Positions 20,848 through 31,330 of a DNA stretch of 64,000 nt are shown here, piece after piece. The stretch spans positions 310,001 to 374,000 of the forward strand of contig JAYKNF010000016.1 in assembly GCA_036172665.1 (NCBI GenBank), given 5' to 3'. Both the position numbers and the translations under genes were made by a program. The notes under the pieces are model-generated. The model did not search any database. It saw only the letters and a list, made by a program, of their open reading frames with translations, and was not told the DNA's origin. Source of the stretch: Prosopocoilus inquinatus (Eukaryota > Arthropoda > Insecta > Coleoptera > Lucanidae). Position 1 is the first letter of the stretch; the number at the start of each line of letters is the position of its first letter.

Positions 20848-21230
20848 ATGACTATTGATAAGTTTGGAAGACACGTTCATAAACACACACTTTTCAAACA
20901 CATTGCTGCTACACCATTACTTACAAAACATTATTACACTTTCAGAGTCGAGAGCTTAACGCCGAAAGTGTATATTTGCTTTCAAATAGAGGTCACCAAA
21001 CGACGTATACGATCCAAGAAACTTGCGTTGTTAAAAAAGTACTTATTCATCAACCTACTATTGTCAACATTACAGTATCCATCAACGCTATAAATTGTAC
21101 CGATACTTTAATTGGAAGAACGTTGAATGTGGGAGATCAAATCTCGTTTACTTGCACATCTTCAGTTTGTGCAGTTCCATTATTTGCTGAATTCATCGTA
21201 AGAAAACGAGTTCTAACTGAAAATGTTTAA
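20848..21230 (+). pseudogene. Small Polinton protein (127-aa family), frameshifted
   Basis: The first ~28 residues (MTIDKFGRHVHKHTLFKHI) match the intact copy B. The frame is then lost around 20930. The C-terminal half resumes in another frame (SNRGHQTTYTIQETCVVKKVL through FIVRKRVLTENV), ending at 21230. The intact relative is a 127-aa, beta-rich protein of unknown function. Its stop overlaps the integrase start by 8 bp, which suggests coupled or shared transcripts. A TTTCAGTTTCAC initiator-like site is at about 20814. Confidence 0.65.
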
Positions 21231-22119
21231 TCTATCTTCTAGTGTGAAACGTGATGTTGTTAATGAGTTGCACACACCAGCAAGGAAAAACTTTCGCCGT
21301 CGTCGAGTAATAATAAAAGGACTCAGAGATCTCTTCCAAGCAGACTTAATTGAAATGCTACCTTATGCCAAGATAAACAAAGGATACAAATACATTCTGA
21401 CAGTGATCAACGCATTTTCCAAGTATGCTTGGGGAATACCATTAAAAAATAAGACAGGTAAAGAAGTAACCAAAGCTTTTCAATCGATTTTATCTGAAGG
21501 TAGAAATTCCGTACCGAAAAATATACAAACAGATAACGGAAAAGAATTTTACAATGCAGAGTTCCAAAATTTAATGAAGAAATATAGAATTAATCACTAT
21601 AGCGCATACTCTAATTTAAAAAGTTCGATAGTCGAAAGATTTAATAGAACCCTAAAACAAAAAATGTGGAAAGAATTTAGCATGCAAGAAAAATTCGGAT
21701 GGTTCAATTTATTACCAAGGCTAATTGAAGAATACAATAACACTGTTCAGAGTACGACGGGTTACAAACCCAGCAAAATAAATCAAAGAAATGCGCAAAG
21801 TATTTTACACTCCGTCTACAGCAACCTTAAAATTGTGGATCCAAGAATTGCAAAATTTAAAGTTGGAGATCATGTGCGCATCAGTAAATACAGACAAGCA
21901 TTTTCGAAGATGTACACTCCGAATTGGTCCAACGAAATATTTACCATTTCGTCGGTGCAGAATACTAATCGCAGAACATATCTAATTAAAGACAAAGTAA
22001 AACATCCAGATATATATTTAATTAATGTATTGAGAGAAAAAGGTAATAAAGCGCTCGTAAGTTATTTAGGATTGAGTTCTAAACATGATTCATGGATACC
22101 AAAACGCAATGTTTTATAA
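21223..22119 (+). CDS. Polinton integrase (retroviral-type, DDE) with C-terminal chromodomain
   Basis: Of 298 aa, the core carries the catalytic triad D41 (FQADLIEM), D104 (QTDNGKEF) and E139 (SIVERFNR), the pattern of rve-type integrases. A following HVRISKYRQAFSKMY block is the usual C-terminal SH3-like region. The end (LVSYLGLSSKHDSWIP) is a chromodomain-like tail. It cuts and joins element ends to the genome. Relative to copy B, 18 residues are missing before KVKHPDIYL. The catalytic core is complete and the frame is open, but the C-terminal linker is shortened. It converges on PolB, whose end lies 111 bp away. Confidence 0.9.
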   Translation: MFNLSSSVKRDVVNELHTPARKNFRRRRVIIKGLRDLFQADLIEMLPYAKINKGYKYILTVINAFSKYAWGIPLKNKTGKEVTKAFQSILSEGRNSVPKNIQTDNGKEFYNAEFQNLMKKYRINHYSAYSNLKSSIVERFNRTLKQKMWKEFSMQEKFGWFNLLPRLIEEYNNTVQSTTGYKPSKINQRNAQSILHSVYSNLKIVDPRIAKFKVGDHVRISKYRQAFSKMYTPNWSNEIFTISSVQNTNRRTYLIKDKVKHPDIYLINVLREKGNKALVSYLGLSSKHDSWIPKRNVL

Positions 22120-22771
22120 TAAATATTTATTAACTACAACTGTAAACATACAATACTCACAATACACAATAAATGAATTTTACAAATTAATTTATTTACT
22201 TTCTAACAGAACTTATAAATAAAACATACTTTATTTATTTTCTATTTCTTTTTCCAGTTTTTCAATTAGTTCTTTTAGTTTTTTATCTCTTTCTATATCA
22301 GCAATTTTATGGTGACCCCACGCCAGAGTATGAATTTTGTCATCCAAAATATAACGTTTATCGTCTTTAGATGATAAGGCAATTTTATTTTTCAACTCCG
22401 TATACACCGTATGAAAATCCGAGTGAAACAAGTACATCTCTTTAAAAATAAAACCATCTCGTTCAATGATTTCTTTGTAGTCATCTACAGATAAGTATTT
22501 ATCTATAACGTATTTTTTTAACACCTTTTGGTTTCTTAGTACATTTTGAAATAAGCTTTACACAGTAGGCTTTCGCACCGGTCCCGATAAAAGATTCTAT
22601 AACCTGTCCTGCGTATTCGTCTTTAAATCGTCCAATAACTGATTCAGTTCGAGGCATTTCATGTACATTATTCGGTGGGTAATTTGAAGTATCAAATTTA
22701 TCTAAATTTTGCTTTATGTCATCGTATACATTATCAGTATTAACGGTCAGTATTAAACTATCCGTATCAGT

Positions 22772-24149
22772 TGTTACCGTTCAATTTCTGTCCGACCCCG
22801 AACCACCCTGTATATTGTTCCCCGTGAAATTATTTTCACAGACCGCCCGGCAAATTCTTTGCGCTCCGTCGATTTGCTTTCAAAGTATTTCCCCATGTTA
22901 TTCGCTTTCCTGTAAAAGTTAGGATAAGGAAAAGTTTGGGTTGCGAAAGTTAAATTCTCCGGTCGCATAGATTCTTATTTAGCCTTTTTGATTTACGCAT
23001 TATTGCATCATATTGTGAAATCAGCGATTCCTTTCCCACGTTAGCTACACAGAAATTGAACCCTGGTCTTTAAGCCCATTGGTCCTCGTTGACGTAAGAT
23101 TCTGTCACGGTTGGCGGAGGCACACTATCTCTCTATCTCTATCTCTATCTCTCTATCTCACTATCTCACACTATCTCTTCTTGTTTTAAACCCATCTCTT
23201 TCCGTTCGCCGGTGCGAAGCGATTTTGTCAGAACAGAATGATTCTCGTTCTTCTCGGTGTAACAACCCGTTTCGTGTCGTTGTGCTTTCCTTTGTGTACG
23301 TTTTCGCCCAAAAATTGATGGTGGGCGAAGGCAATAACAGCTTTTCTTGGCTGATTATATCCCGTTACACGTGAAGAGAAATAATACATTCGTATTGTCT
23401 ACGCCTGTTCCCTTCCAAGCAGTTCTGCGAACAGGTGAGTCGTTGGTTGTTCTGTATCGCTTCGACACTTTCTATCGCGTATCTTTCTTCCTAACAGGCT
23501 TTAGTTAAGGGGTTTCCTCACCTCGGTGCCGCTTTCGGCAAGAGCGTCTGATTTTGTTGGCCATTCCCCGCTTCGGCACGGTCTCGTGAGTCCCGGCGGA
23601 CACCTTGGAGCTGTTCAACACTCCGACCGACGTGCGACACGCGCTGGGATAAGGTTGGCCTGTTTATTATTTCATTTTACGTACATTGCTACCGGAAAAC
23701 GGCATGTAGCTTCACACTGCGTTGTGATACGTTTTGAAGTTGCTGTCTGCTATCTCTTTTTTTTGCGCACCGTTCCGGTTAGTTTATTTGAAGATTTTTG
23801 GTGTTTACATTTTAAGCGCGGTTGCGGCTTTATTCAGAGTTTTGATATTTTGTTTTTTTTTTTGTCAATTTTGGACTCAGTTTAATGTTATTATTATTTG
23901 TTTCGTGTCAATAAAACTGTATTGAAAACATATCTTGGGTGAGACGTGGTTTTTCTTAATTTTTCCCCGCGGTTCCTTTCAGCCCAGAAGAAATTAAGTG
24001 GCGCCTTTATTTTGTTTTATTGTTTGTTTGTTCAGAGCTGGTATATTTTTTTTTTGTTGTTTTACCCACCCTATCCCACTGGGGCTGGCCGGCGACGCCG
24101 AAACGTTTGTCACGGCGTTCACCTGCGTCACCTGTACAGGTACGTAGCA
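22772..24149 (+). mobile_element. Solo LTR of a Gypsy-type retrotransposon in PolB
   Basis: The insert starts TGTTACCG, ends GTAGCA and is flanked by the 4-bp target duplication CAGT (22768-22771 and 24150-24153). Comparison with Polinton B gives both junctions exactly. It is 1378 bp with no retroviral genes, a tctctatctcta microsatellite near 23130-23180, and an AATAAAACTG signal near 23909 in plus orientation. The likely origin is LTR-LTR recombination after insertion. Confidence 0.85.
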
Positions 24150-26349
24150 CAGTATATAATAAAGCTGCTCTATTGTTATATTTTCGCTTTATAAAATTGT
24201 AATAAAAATCGTACATTACTGTTTTTGATATTTCCAAAACACAAAACCCTACGTATAAAGGTTTATTATAATTTACTTGTAATTTGCATAATTCTATTGC
24301 GGCCAGGTGATCACTAAAAATTTTACTCGATTTATAGTTTGGTTTAGCTATCAATGATTCAGCTCCCGGTCTTCGATTATGGGTTTCCCAGCTGGTGGTC
24401 AATTTAATGTCGACGCGATTCTCAACATTTTCCATAGTTTTACCGAAAACACTATTATTTAATAATTTGTGAAAAAAATTTTCGAATTCGTTTTTAGCTT
24501 CAGCTCGTTTTTGTGAATTAAAGTCTATGTATATTTTTAGCCAACGAAATTGCTTAAATTTAATTGCCCTATGAATTTGGTTTAATATTAAACCATTTCC
24601 AAACTTTGTTTCAGATTTAAATAGTGAATTATGTATTTCCTTTTGTTGTACAGATTTGGAATAAGTTTACCATATTTCGAATTTGGTGGAATTATGTTTT
24701 CCGGACAAAATGGTAATTCGTTGTGGTTGTCATGTAAATGAGTCGGGTATTCCAAATCTACTTCGAATATGTACCCGACATCTGAATTTTCTTCTAACTC
24801 TGAAATGTTAAGATTGTTAATCTCTTCTGTACACAACCAAGTAAATTCTCCCCACGGAAATCTGGAACACATTGCGTGACCGTACAGATTTGTAGCATCA
24901 AGATATAGTAAATATTTAGTTGCCTTCTTAGAGTCAAAACCATGCACAAATTTATTATTAGCGTTTTCGATTCTTTTAGTGCACATACTCACTCCACCGC
25001 GTATACCCATTCTAAAAAAATGTAGCATATCAACATCTTGCAGTAACTCTAATTTAATTTTTGTCATTTTTAACATTGCATCCCAACTTAATCCTGGAGC
25101 GGTGAAAAAATGGCAAGGATCTAGTTTGTAATTATCAATACAAAGCTCTCTGAAATTTTCAAATACGTCTGCCAACAGTAAAACATCAGATGTTACGTAT
25201 ACATCACTGTAATCACCCATAGTTTTACAGTTAAATAAATTCCAAACGCGCTGTGCTCTCTCCTAATCTTCATCACTTACGTGTTCATCATACAGCACAT
25301 CATAAAACTCTTTCTTAGAAGGTAAAGTGGGAAAATCTAATTTCATGAGTGAGTCAATAAAACAATACGGGAAAATTCCTTTTTGACGTATTAATTTAAA
25401 CATCTCCTCATCGTTAAAATATTTTCTAATTTCCCTACATTGCCAATCTTCCAAGTATGACCTTAATTTCTTTAAAGACGATTGCATGAAACGAAAAGAA
25501 TCTATAGATCTTATTTTGAAATATACTTTACGCTTTTTTACCTTTACAGTCTGTCTTATCCCCCACGTGTATTAATTTCGAAAAGGATATATATTTTTCC
25601 TTATTTTGTGCGATCACGTCCACATCTTCACCTTCTAATGCCATTGTCTTTACAAACAAGTGACTTTCATAATTAGAAAGATTATGAAAAAAACACTGGA
25701 ATGAGTCTTGGTATTTTAAAATTAATGTTGCACACAGAATGAGCAGCACCTTTAAACGCTCCCGATAAATGTTCCTGATCACGCACGATCTCCTTAACAA
25801 ATAATATTGGTTTTTCACAAATGTGACACATTGTTGCACGGTCGTATGCCTCTTTTTCTTCTCGTGTTAAATCAGTCATCGGCTCAATTTTACTTAAATA
25901 TTTATCGTAAATTTCTTTAATATCTTTTTCTAACCATTTTATAAACTCAGTGGCGGCATTCTCTCCGCGATATAACTTTAACATTGACTTCGAAATCGGC
26001 ATATATAACAAAAGGAAATTTTAACTGTTTTTCAAAATTTCCAAATCATAATATATTCTCTGGCAAAGATTCACCATACTTATTTACAGTCTTGCCTCTC
26101 GTGTCGTTGCAATTTTTCAATTTTTTTCTGTTTTGACATTAAACGTGATAAATTTTTAATCCAACAATAGTGAGTATTTCCGTAGTTGTCATCAATTAAT
26201 AATAAGTTTATATGAATATTTTTTCTATTTTTAGTAAAATATAACGGTCCTACAACTTCATCAACCGTAACCTTACCATTATAATGGGAACCGAGTCCGT
26301 AGACATTTATAGAAATATTGTTCTTGCTTTCAAATTTCTTCACGTCACA

Positions 26350-26382
26350 AACTTTCAGTGGAAATTATAGGTCAGTGAAATC
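26350..26382. other. Nonsense mutation in PolB copy A
   Basis: On the minus strand a GAC-CTA-TAA reading replaces GAC-CTA-GAA of copy B inside the block that follows NTVADFTDL. This single-base change is independent of the deletions around it. Confidence 0.7.
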
Positions 26383-26734
26383 CGCTACTGTGTTATAATG
26401 GGGATACGAAGACATCCTTTGAGGAAGACCTGTCGGTTGACACATCGCTGACGTTATCGCCCAGGTCGTTATTTCTAACATTTATGACAGGTTTTTTCGC
26501 ACTTATTGAGGACGGTAATGGGATGAAGCTGGATGCTTTCAGTGGATTGTATTTATTAATGTTGACTTCCATATATAAAATTCTGCACAAAGTCAAATAT
26601 TTTATAATTTTAATAAGCACTATCACGTTCACTACGTTCAATAAGTTGGTAAACTCAATCTGAGGGTCAACCGTCGTCTGCGGGTATCAAATTAAACACC
26701 TCCTTAAATAGGTACATATTCAATAACAGGTTGC

Positions 26735-27059
26735 GTCAGGGTTATTTCAAAACAATTACATTTGAGTCACCGCGCTTCAAGGTCCGTTACGAGGTCACCT
26801 CAGTCATTTCAAGGTCGTCTCAAGGTCATCACAAGGTAATTTCAAGGTCACCTCAGGGTCATTTCAAGGTCACCTCGAGGTAATTTCAAGGTCATATCAA
26901 GGTCACCTCAAGGTTATTTCAAGGTCATGGCCTTGACCTTGAAGCTCATGGTGGGGTCATGTCAGGAAAAGGCCGATTCTGGAACCTCCTCCGACCTTGA
27001 CCTTGAATTTTATTGGTCAAGATCGGAGGAGGTTACAGAATCGGCCTATTCCTACTACT
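26735..27059 (-). repeat. Polinton A right terminal repeat and AAGGTCA array
   Basis: From about 26760 to 26960 there are roughly ten copies of TCAAGGTCA-type motifs at 11-bp or double spacing. The terminal hairpin is at 26964-27053, with arms matching those at the left end, and the terminal CCTACTACT ends at 27059. The conserved TATA box of the PolB gene (tatttaagg, read on the minus strand) lies just inside at about 26705. Confidence 0.88.
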
Positions 27060-27061
27060 GC

Positions 27062-28704
27062 TATGAATCATCAAACCTCACATAGGCGGAATTCCAATCA
27101 AGGTTCCTTGACGATTTCAACGGAACACGGATGAGGCTGTTCGCCAAGCTGTACTCCACACAGCAGTTATCCAGCCAGCACACGGAACCCTTCGCCGTCC
27201 AGAAATGGAAACTATTCGACAGGATCGCCCCGCATACTTCTGAAGAGGAGCGGATTGAAATCATCAGCAATCTTGTCCGAGCGGCACTCCATACGGCAAT
27301 AACGACCCCGCTTCCGCAGGATCAGGTTGCACTATTCAAACGGTGCCCCCAGCTAGACCGTTCCGCGCCGCCTTCGGGAGCAACACGGCCTCCTAACTCC
27401 AGGCAGCCGCCCCCGGAAGCCGTCCAGCGTAGGTCGGCCGCAGCCGCCCCACACCAGCTGCCTCCGCAGTCGCCCAGACGCCAGCCGGCTCCCCAAATGC
27501 TCATATTGCCCCGGAAGACATTTCCATCGGGACTGCCCCACCAGGCAACAGGACCCGGGGAACGCCAGGAGGGTCGGCGCCGCTCCCCAGCCCAGCCACG
27601 CCGCCGGCTCATCGAGGAACTGAACGCAATGGGACACCGTGACCTTCCGTACTTAAGGGTCCAAGTCGACGGAAAGGCGATATCTGCCCTGGTCGATACC
27701 GCCGCCTCCGCCAACTTCATCCGCCCCCAATTGGCGGACACAATCCAGCCGACGGAGCCGCTGTTAGTCCGGATGGCCGACAGGAAGACTCGACTCCATC
27801 TGCAAGGAACGACAAGCAAGGACTTTCGCATTGGTGAAGCCACTTCCGCCGCCGAATTCCTGGTTTCCGAGTCCCTGCGGGAGGAACTCATCCTTGGCCA
27901 ACCCTGGCTCAGGGAACAACAAGCAGTTATCGACTCGCATCGTCGATGCATCCACTTCGGAACGAACCAACGTTGGACGAAACACTTCGTCGCATCGACA
28001 TCAGCCAATAATGAATGCCCCGTCGTCCCCACCGCGCAGGTGCCGCACAACTTCCCACCGGAGTACGAGGAGAAGTTCCGATCGCTCATGGCGTCGTTCC
28101 CCGACGTGTTCGCCGAAAGGGAAACCCAGCCGACCACGGCCAGCACCAAGCACACAATTCGGCTCACAGACAACCGACCTATCCGTCTGCCGCCACACCG
28201 CTGCTCAGCCGAGAAAAAACGCATCATGGATGAACAAATCGAATCGATGCTGAAAACCGGAGTTATCCAGCCCAGTGCCTCTGCCTACAACACTCCTATC
28301 GTGATAGTTGAGAAAAAGGACGGAAAACCAAGGTTCTGCGTTGACTACCGGCTACTCAACGCGGTCACCCAGGACGAAGCCTCGAGCCTGCCCCGGATTC
28401 ATGAGACGATCCGCGACCTGGGGGCAGCCAAAGTGTTCACCACCCTGGACATGAAGTCTGGTTATTGGCAAGTTCCGTTGGACCGACAATCCAGAGCGCT
28501 CACCGCTTTCATCACCCCGGACGGTGCGGCGTACGAGTTCAAAGTTATGCCGTTCGGACTCAAAAATGCCCCCACAACCTTCCAAAAACTGATGATTCAG
28601 GAGGTGCTCGCCGGCTTCAACCGGGACTTCACCCTGGTCTACTTGGACGATGTCATCATATACTCCAAAAACTGGGCAGATCACCTTCGCCACATCCACT
28701 TGGT
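27062..28704 (+). pseudogene. Gypsy gag-protease-RT fragment
   Basis: Upstream of the first ATG the frame is gag-like but has a stop (near 27083). From 27131 gag-type sequence (AKLYSTQQLSSQHTEPF) leads into a Pro/Arg-rich spacer. A retropepsin segment follows (ALVDTAASANFI near 27700), with DTA replacing the usual DTG. Next is RT with KKDGKPRFCVDYRLLN, FTTLDMKSGYWQVPL, FKVMPFGLKNAPTTFQ and the catalytic YLDDVIIYS near 28640. The RT core is intact up to HLRHIHLVL, after which sequence jumps to integrase. It would have copied the element RNA into DNA. It cannot complete replication now, because RNase H is gone. Confidence 0.88.
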
Positions 28705-29516
28705 GCTGAGAGATTCCAGCAACACCGTCTGCAGTGTTCCATCAGAAGCCACCGCGAAACCGCTTCATTCTAACCATTACGGACCTCTGTACGAAGTGGA
28801 CTGAAGCGTTCCCACTCCAGGACAGCCGCACCGGCACCGTCGTCCGGAAACTCGAAGAAGAGGTCTTCACACGCTTCGGATATCCAAAGTCGGTCCTCTC
28901 CGATAATGGCACGCAGTTCAGCTCCATCGCATGGGACGCCGCGATCAACCGGTGGAGTTATTATCACTGAACAACCGCCACCTACCACCCCCGTGCCAAT
29001 CCAGATGAACGGCGCAATCAGGATATCAAGAAAGGACTGAGGATACACCTCAGGGGAAAGGACAATCAGAGTTGGGATGTTGCGATTCCGACTATCATGT
29101 TCAATCTACGAACGAGGAGGAACGCCGCCACCGGGACCACTCCTAGCCAGGCTCTACTAGGATTCGAACTACCTCGACCAGGGGACTGGCAGGCCACGGG
29201 CGGACCACAACAGGACGGACGAGTTCCACGTGAAGAGCGGATCCTGAGGATCCACCGGAACCAACATCGTTACCGAGCCCGTTACGCAATCGGACGGCCA
29301 GTTCCAGTTCGATTCCAGCCCGGCGACTGGGTTCTCACTCGCAACCTGAACGTCTCCGTGGGGGACATCCCAGACCCGTGGGTCGGGCCCTACCAGGTCA
29401 TCGAAGCCTCTGGAACCGTCACCTTCTGGATCCAACGGGGGAACGAGCAAGTCAAGGTCCACGTCGACGACCTCCGACGAGCACCGAGACTACCAGCCGA
29501 CAACCGCCAGCAATAG
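28705..29516 (+). pseudogene. Gypsy integrase C-terminal part
   Basis: The sequence resumes in another frame with ITDLCTKWTEAFPLQD and LSDNGTQFSS (second catalytic Asp, near 28900). A frame change and stop follow near 28968. It then runs as a long frame (29097-29516) with MFNLRTRRNAATGTTPSQ and the C-terminal WVGPYQVIEASGTVTFWIQ domain. The zinc-binding head and the first catalytic Asp region are at or beyond the deletion. The region that should hold the final Glu is disrupted. Confidence 0.85.
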
Positions 29517-29558
29517 TCAGCCGCAACCCGCAGCTGCGACCTTCAAAGGGGGCCGGAT

Positions 29559-30652
29559 TGTTACCAACGCCGTCCCGCGGAAATATTTTTATTCTTTGTA
29601 AATTGTATCATATATTAGTATAATTTAGTTTAGGTTCACTGATTACCGCGAACGGCTAGGAATACGAAAAAAAGCTAATAATTCGTTAGAGCGCCGCAGC
29701 AGCATATTGCATTGAAACGATATGCATAGACCCGGCGAGCGTGCCGGCCAATCACAGCGCGCGGGGTTTTACATCCGCACAACTTCCGTTCCTAGCGTTC
29801 GATCGACTTGTAATTTTTAGGAATAATGTATCACCCTATCCTTCAACTCCCTTCCGAATTTCAAGCAGATCGTAGCGCTTAAAAGGTTGTTACGCGGCCG
29901 GAAGCGTTTGCGTGCTTCCGACGCGATTTTACGCGGATCCGCCCGCTGGATTTCCTTGAACCGCACATCAAACGAAAGCTTGTACAAAGAGCTTTCCGAT
30001 GATCCTAAATAAGTTAGGGGTTGTCGCGGAAACTAAAAAGTTTTCTTTGTTTCAAAATTTCAACCCCTAACGACGCGAGGGATTATGACGTCAGAAGCGG
30101 CCCTCCGACCGGGCCGGTTCCCAGAAATCCCCCCAGAAAACTGTATATAAACGCGCACGTTCTTGCATTCTCTCTCAGATCCTCCGGGATCATTTACGGG
30201 GCGGAGTAGGCAGATAGAGGCCGTCCCCAACGTTCCTTCCTATCCCTTTACCTTTTTCCTGCCTAATAACACGGAATGGATCCCTGCCCGTCGGCAGCCG
30301 CTCCCGGTTATTAGATCCTAAATTAATCATTTTAACACGGAATGAACTTCTGCCCGTCAGCAGGTTCGTCTCCGCTCCCCAAAATTCACTTATAATTTTT
30401 ATTTTTATTTTTTAATTGCAAGACGAACGAATCCCTGTGGATCGCTCCGCTTCCAATGGAATAAATTAGTCCTACTCTAATATTCGTTGTTTATCAACAA
30501 CGCCCCGAGAAGTCAAGAGCTAGCCGGCCAACGCTAAAGAAGCTTCCCGGGACTCGAGGAGCATCGCCGGACGGTCCGATCGCCCTAAGTTCGACGCCGA
30601 CGCCGACGTTGACAACGCCGATTCGCCAGGCCGCCACGGTGCACCGGTGACA
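29559..30652 (+). repeat. 3' LTR of the Gypsy element
   Basis: It begins TGTTACC right after a purine tract (cttcaaagggggccgga) and ends GGTGACA, giving 1094 bp. It contains its own promoter: TATATAAA at 30144-30151 with a TCTCAGATC initiator about 33 bp downstream. No matching 5' copy exists in the window. Confidence 0.82.
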
Positions 30653-30754
30653 CTTGTACTGTTCAATCTACGGTACGTACCATCGCGACCAAAAAATATT
30701 GGGATAAAGGAGTTCTAATTTTTGGTAGAAATTAAGCAAAATATTTTGAGAAAA

Positions 30755-31330
30755 ATTTTGTGCAAATCGTTCTTGATTGCAGTGAAAACCAAGCAGGGCT
30801 GAAACAGCTGTCCAGAGGCTGCTCGAGGTTCTCACTGCAATCAAAGACGATTTGCACAAAAAAAATTTTCTAAAATCTTTCATTATGCTTTGACAGCAAG
30901 CATGGCCGCCTTGCATGGGGGACTCATTAGGAGCAAATCCCGCTTCAATTTGTCTATCCTACTGCAATGTTAGGTCAAAAAGCGATAGTAAGATGTCGCT
31001 ATTTTATATGTTCATCATTCTTACATCGCATTTGCGAGTAAATTGGGCAAGTCGTTTTTGGTCTGCAGTGGGAATGTCGAGCTACGTTTCTGCTGAAGAA
31101 GCCCCAAGCAGGGCTGAAACAGCTGTCCAGAGGCTGCTCGAGGTTCTCACTGCAATCAAAAACGATTTGCACAAAATTTTTCTAAAAACTTTCATTATGC
31201 TTTGACAGCAAGCATGGTCGCCTTGCATGGGAGACTTATTAGGAGCAAATCCCGCTTCAATTTGTATATCCTACTGCAATGTCAGGTCAAAAAGCGATAG
31301 TAAGATGTCGCTATTTTATCTGTTCAAAAT
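30755..31330 (+). repeat. Hammerhead repeats, tandem ~312-bp units with an inverted start
   Basis: Position 30755-30790 is a minus-oriented fragment joined head-to-head to a plus-oriented copy, making a short hairpin. From 30901 the unit catggccgccttgcatggg repeats at 31213, which sets the ~312-bp period. One intact ribozyme lies in the complete unit. Confidence 0.85.
31086..31134 (+). ncRNA. Type I hammerhead ribozyme, intact core
   Basis: Stem I GTTTCTG (31086-31092) pairs with CAGAGGC (31128-31134) over 7 positions. The core CTGAAGA is at 31093-31099; position 7 of the core may be any base. Stem II is AGCCC/GGGCT, GAAA is at 31116-31119, a short AC/GT stem III has an AGCT loop, and the cleavage triplet GTC ends at 31127. 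Changes in stem I relative to the 9878 copy keep pairing. Confidence 0.82.

Larger units (their letters stand above)
22231..26641 (-). pseudogene. Polinton protein-primed DNA polymerase B, copy A, heavily broken
   Basis: Fragments run from the N-terminal MEVNINKYNPL block (about 26565) to the C-terminus at 22231. They include DATNLYGHAM of motif A and the exonuclease YVTSDVLLLADVF. Lesions relative to copy B: the zinc-finger first exon and intron are deleted (~640 bp lost next to 26608); a 17-bp deletion near 26465; a stop in place of Glu near 26367; loss of ~58 bp around the internal Cys/His finger near 26124; an extra A in an A-run near 22510; and a 1378-bp solo LTR inside the catalytic YTDTDS codons. 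It also has the same +1 shift in an A6 run near 25534 as copy B. It is certainly non-functional. Confidence 0.92.
10023..27059 (+). mobile_element. Polinton/Maverick element A (17.0 kb, degraded)
   Basis: The element is bounded by inverted terminal repeats that start AGTAGTAGGAATAGGCC on both sides. It contains the Polinton hallmark set: major capsid, penton-like protein, FtsK/HerA-type packaging ATPase, retroviral-type integrase and protein-primed PolB. All genes but PolB run left to right; PolB converges on integrase. No adenovirus-like maturation protease was recognised. Most genes carry frameshifts or deletions, and a solo LTR sits in PolB. Polintons normally create a 6-bp target duplication, but the flanks here (CATGGG left, GCTATG right) do not match. 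A 3' rearrangement or a chimeric element is therefore likely. Confidence 0.93.
27060..30652 (+). mobile_element. Truncated Gypsy LTR retrotransposon, GC-rich
   Basis: Gag, protease, RT, integrase C-terminal half and a 3' LTR lie in order on the plus strand. The 5' LTR and gag start are missing: the element begins abruptly where the Polinton A terminal repeat ends. The coding part is clearly GC-rich against an AT-rich neighbourhood. RNase H and the first half of integrase are lost by an internal deletion at about 28705. Confidence 0.9.

Noticed and set aside
22772..24149. Possible intact short LTR element rather than a solo LTR
   Set aside because: No internal repeat of its ends, no primer site followed by gag, and length compatible with a single long LTR.
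27322..28227. 301-codon minus-strand frame
   Set aside because: It is antisense to Gypsy gag-protease-RT in GC-rich DNA, where stops are rare. The plus strand carries recognisable RT motifs.
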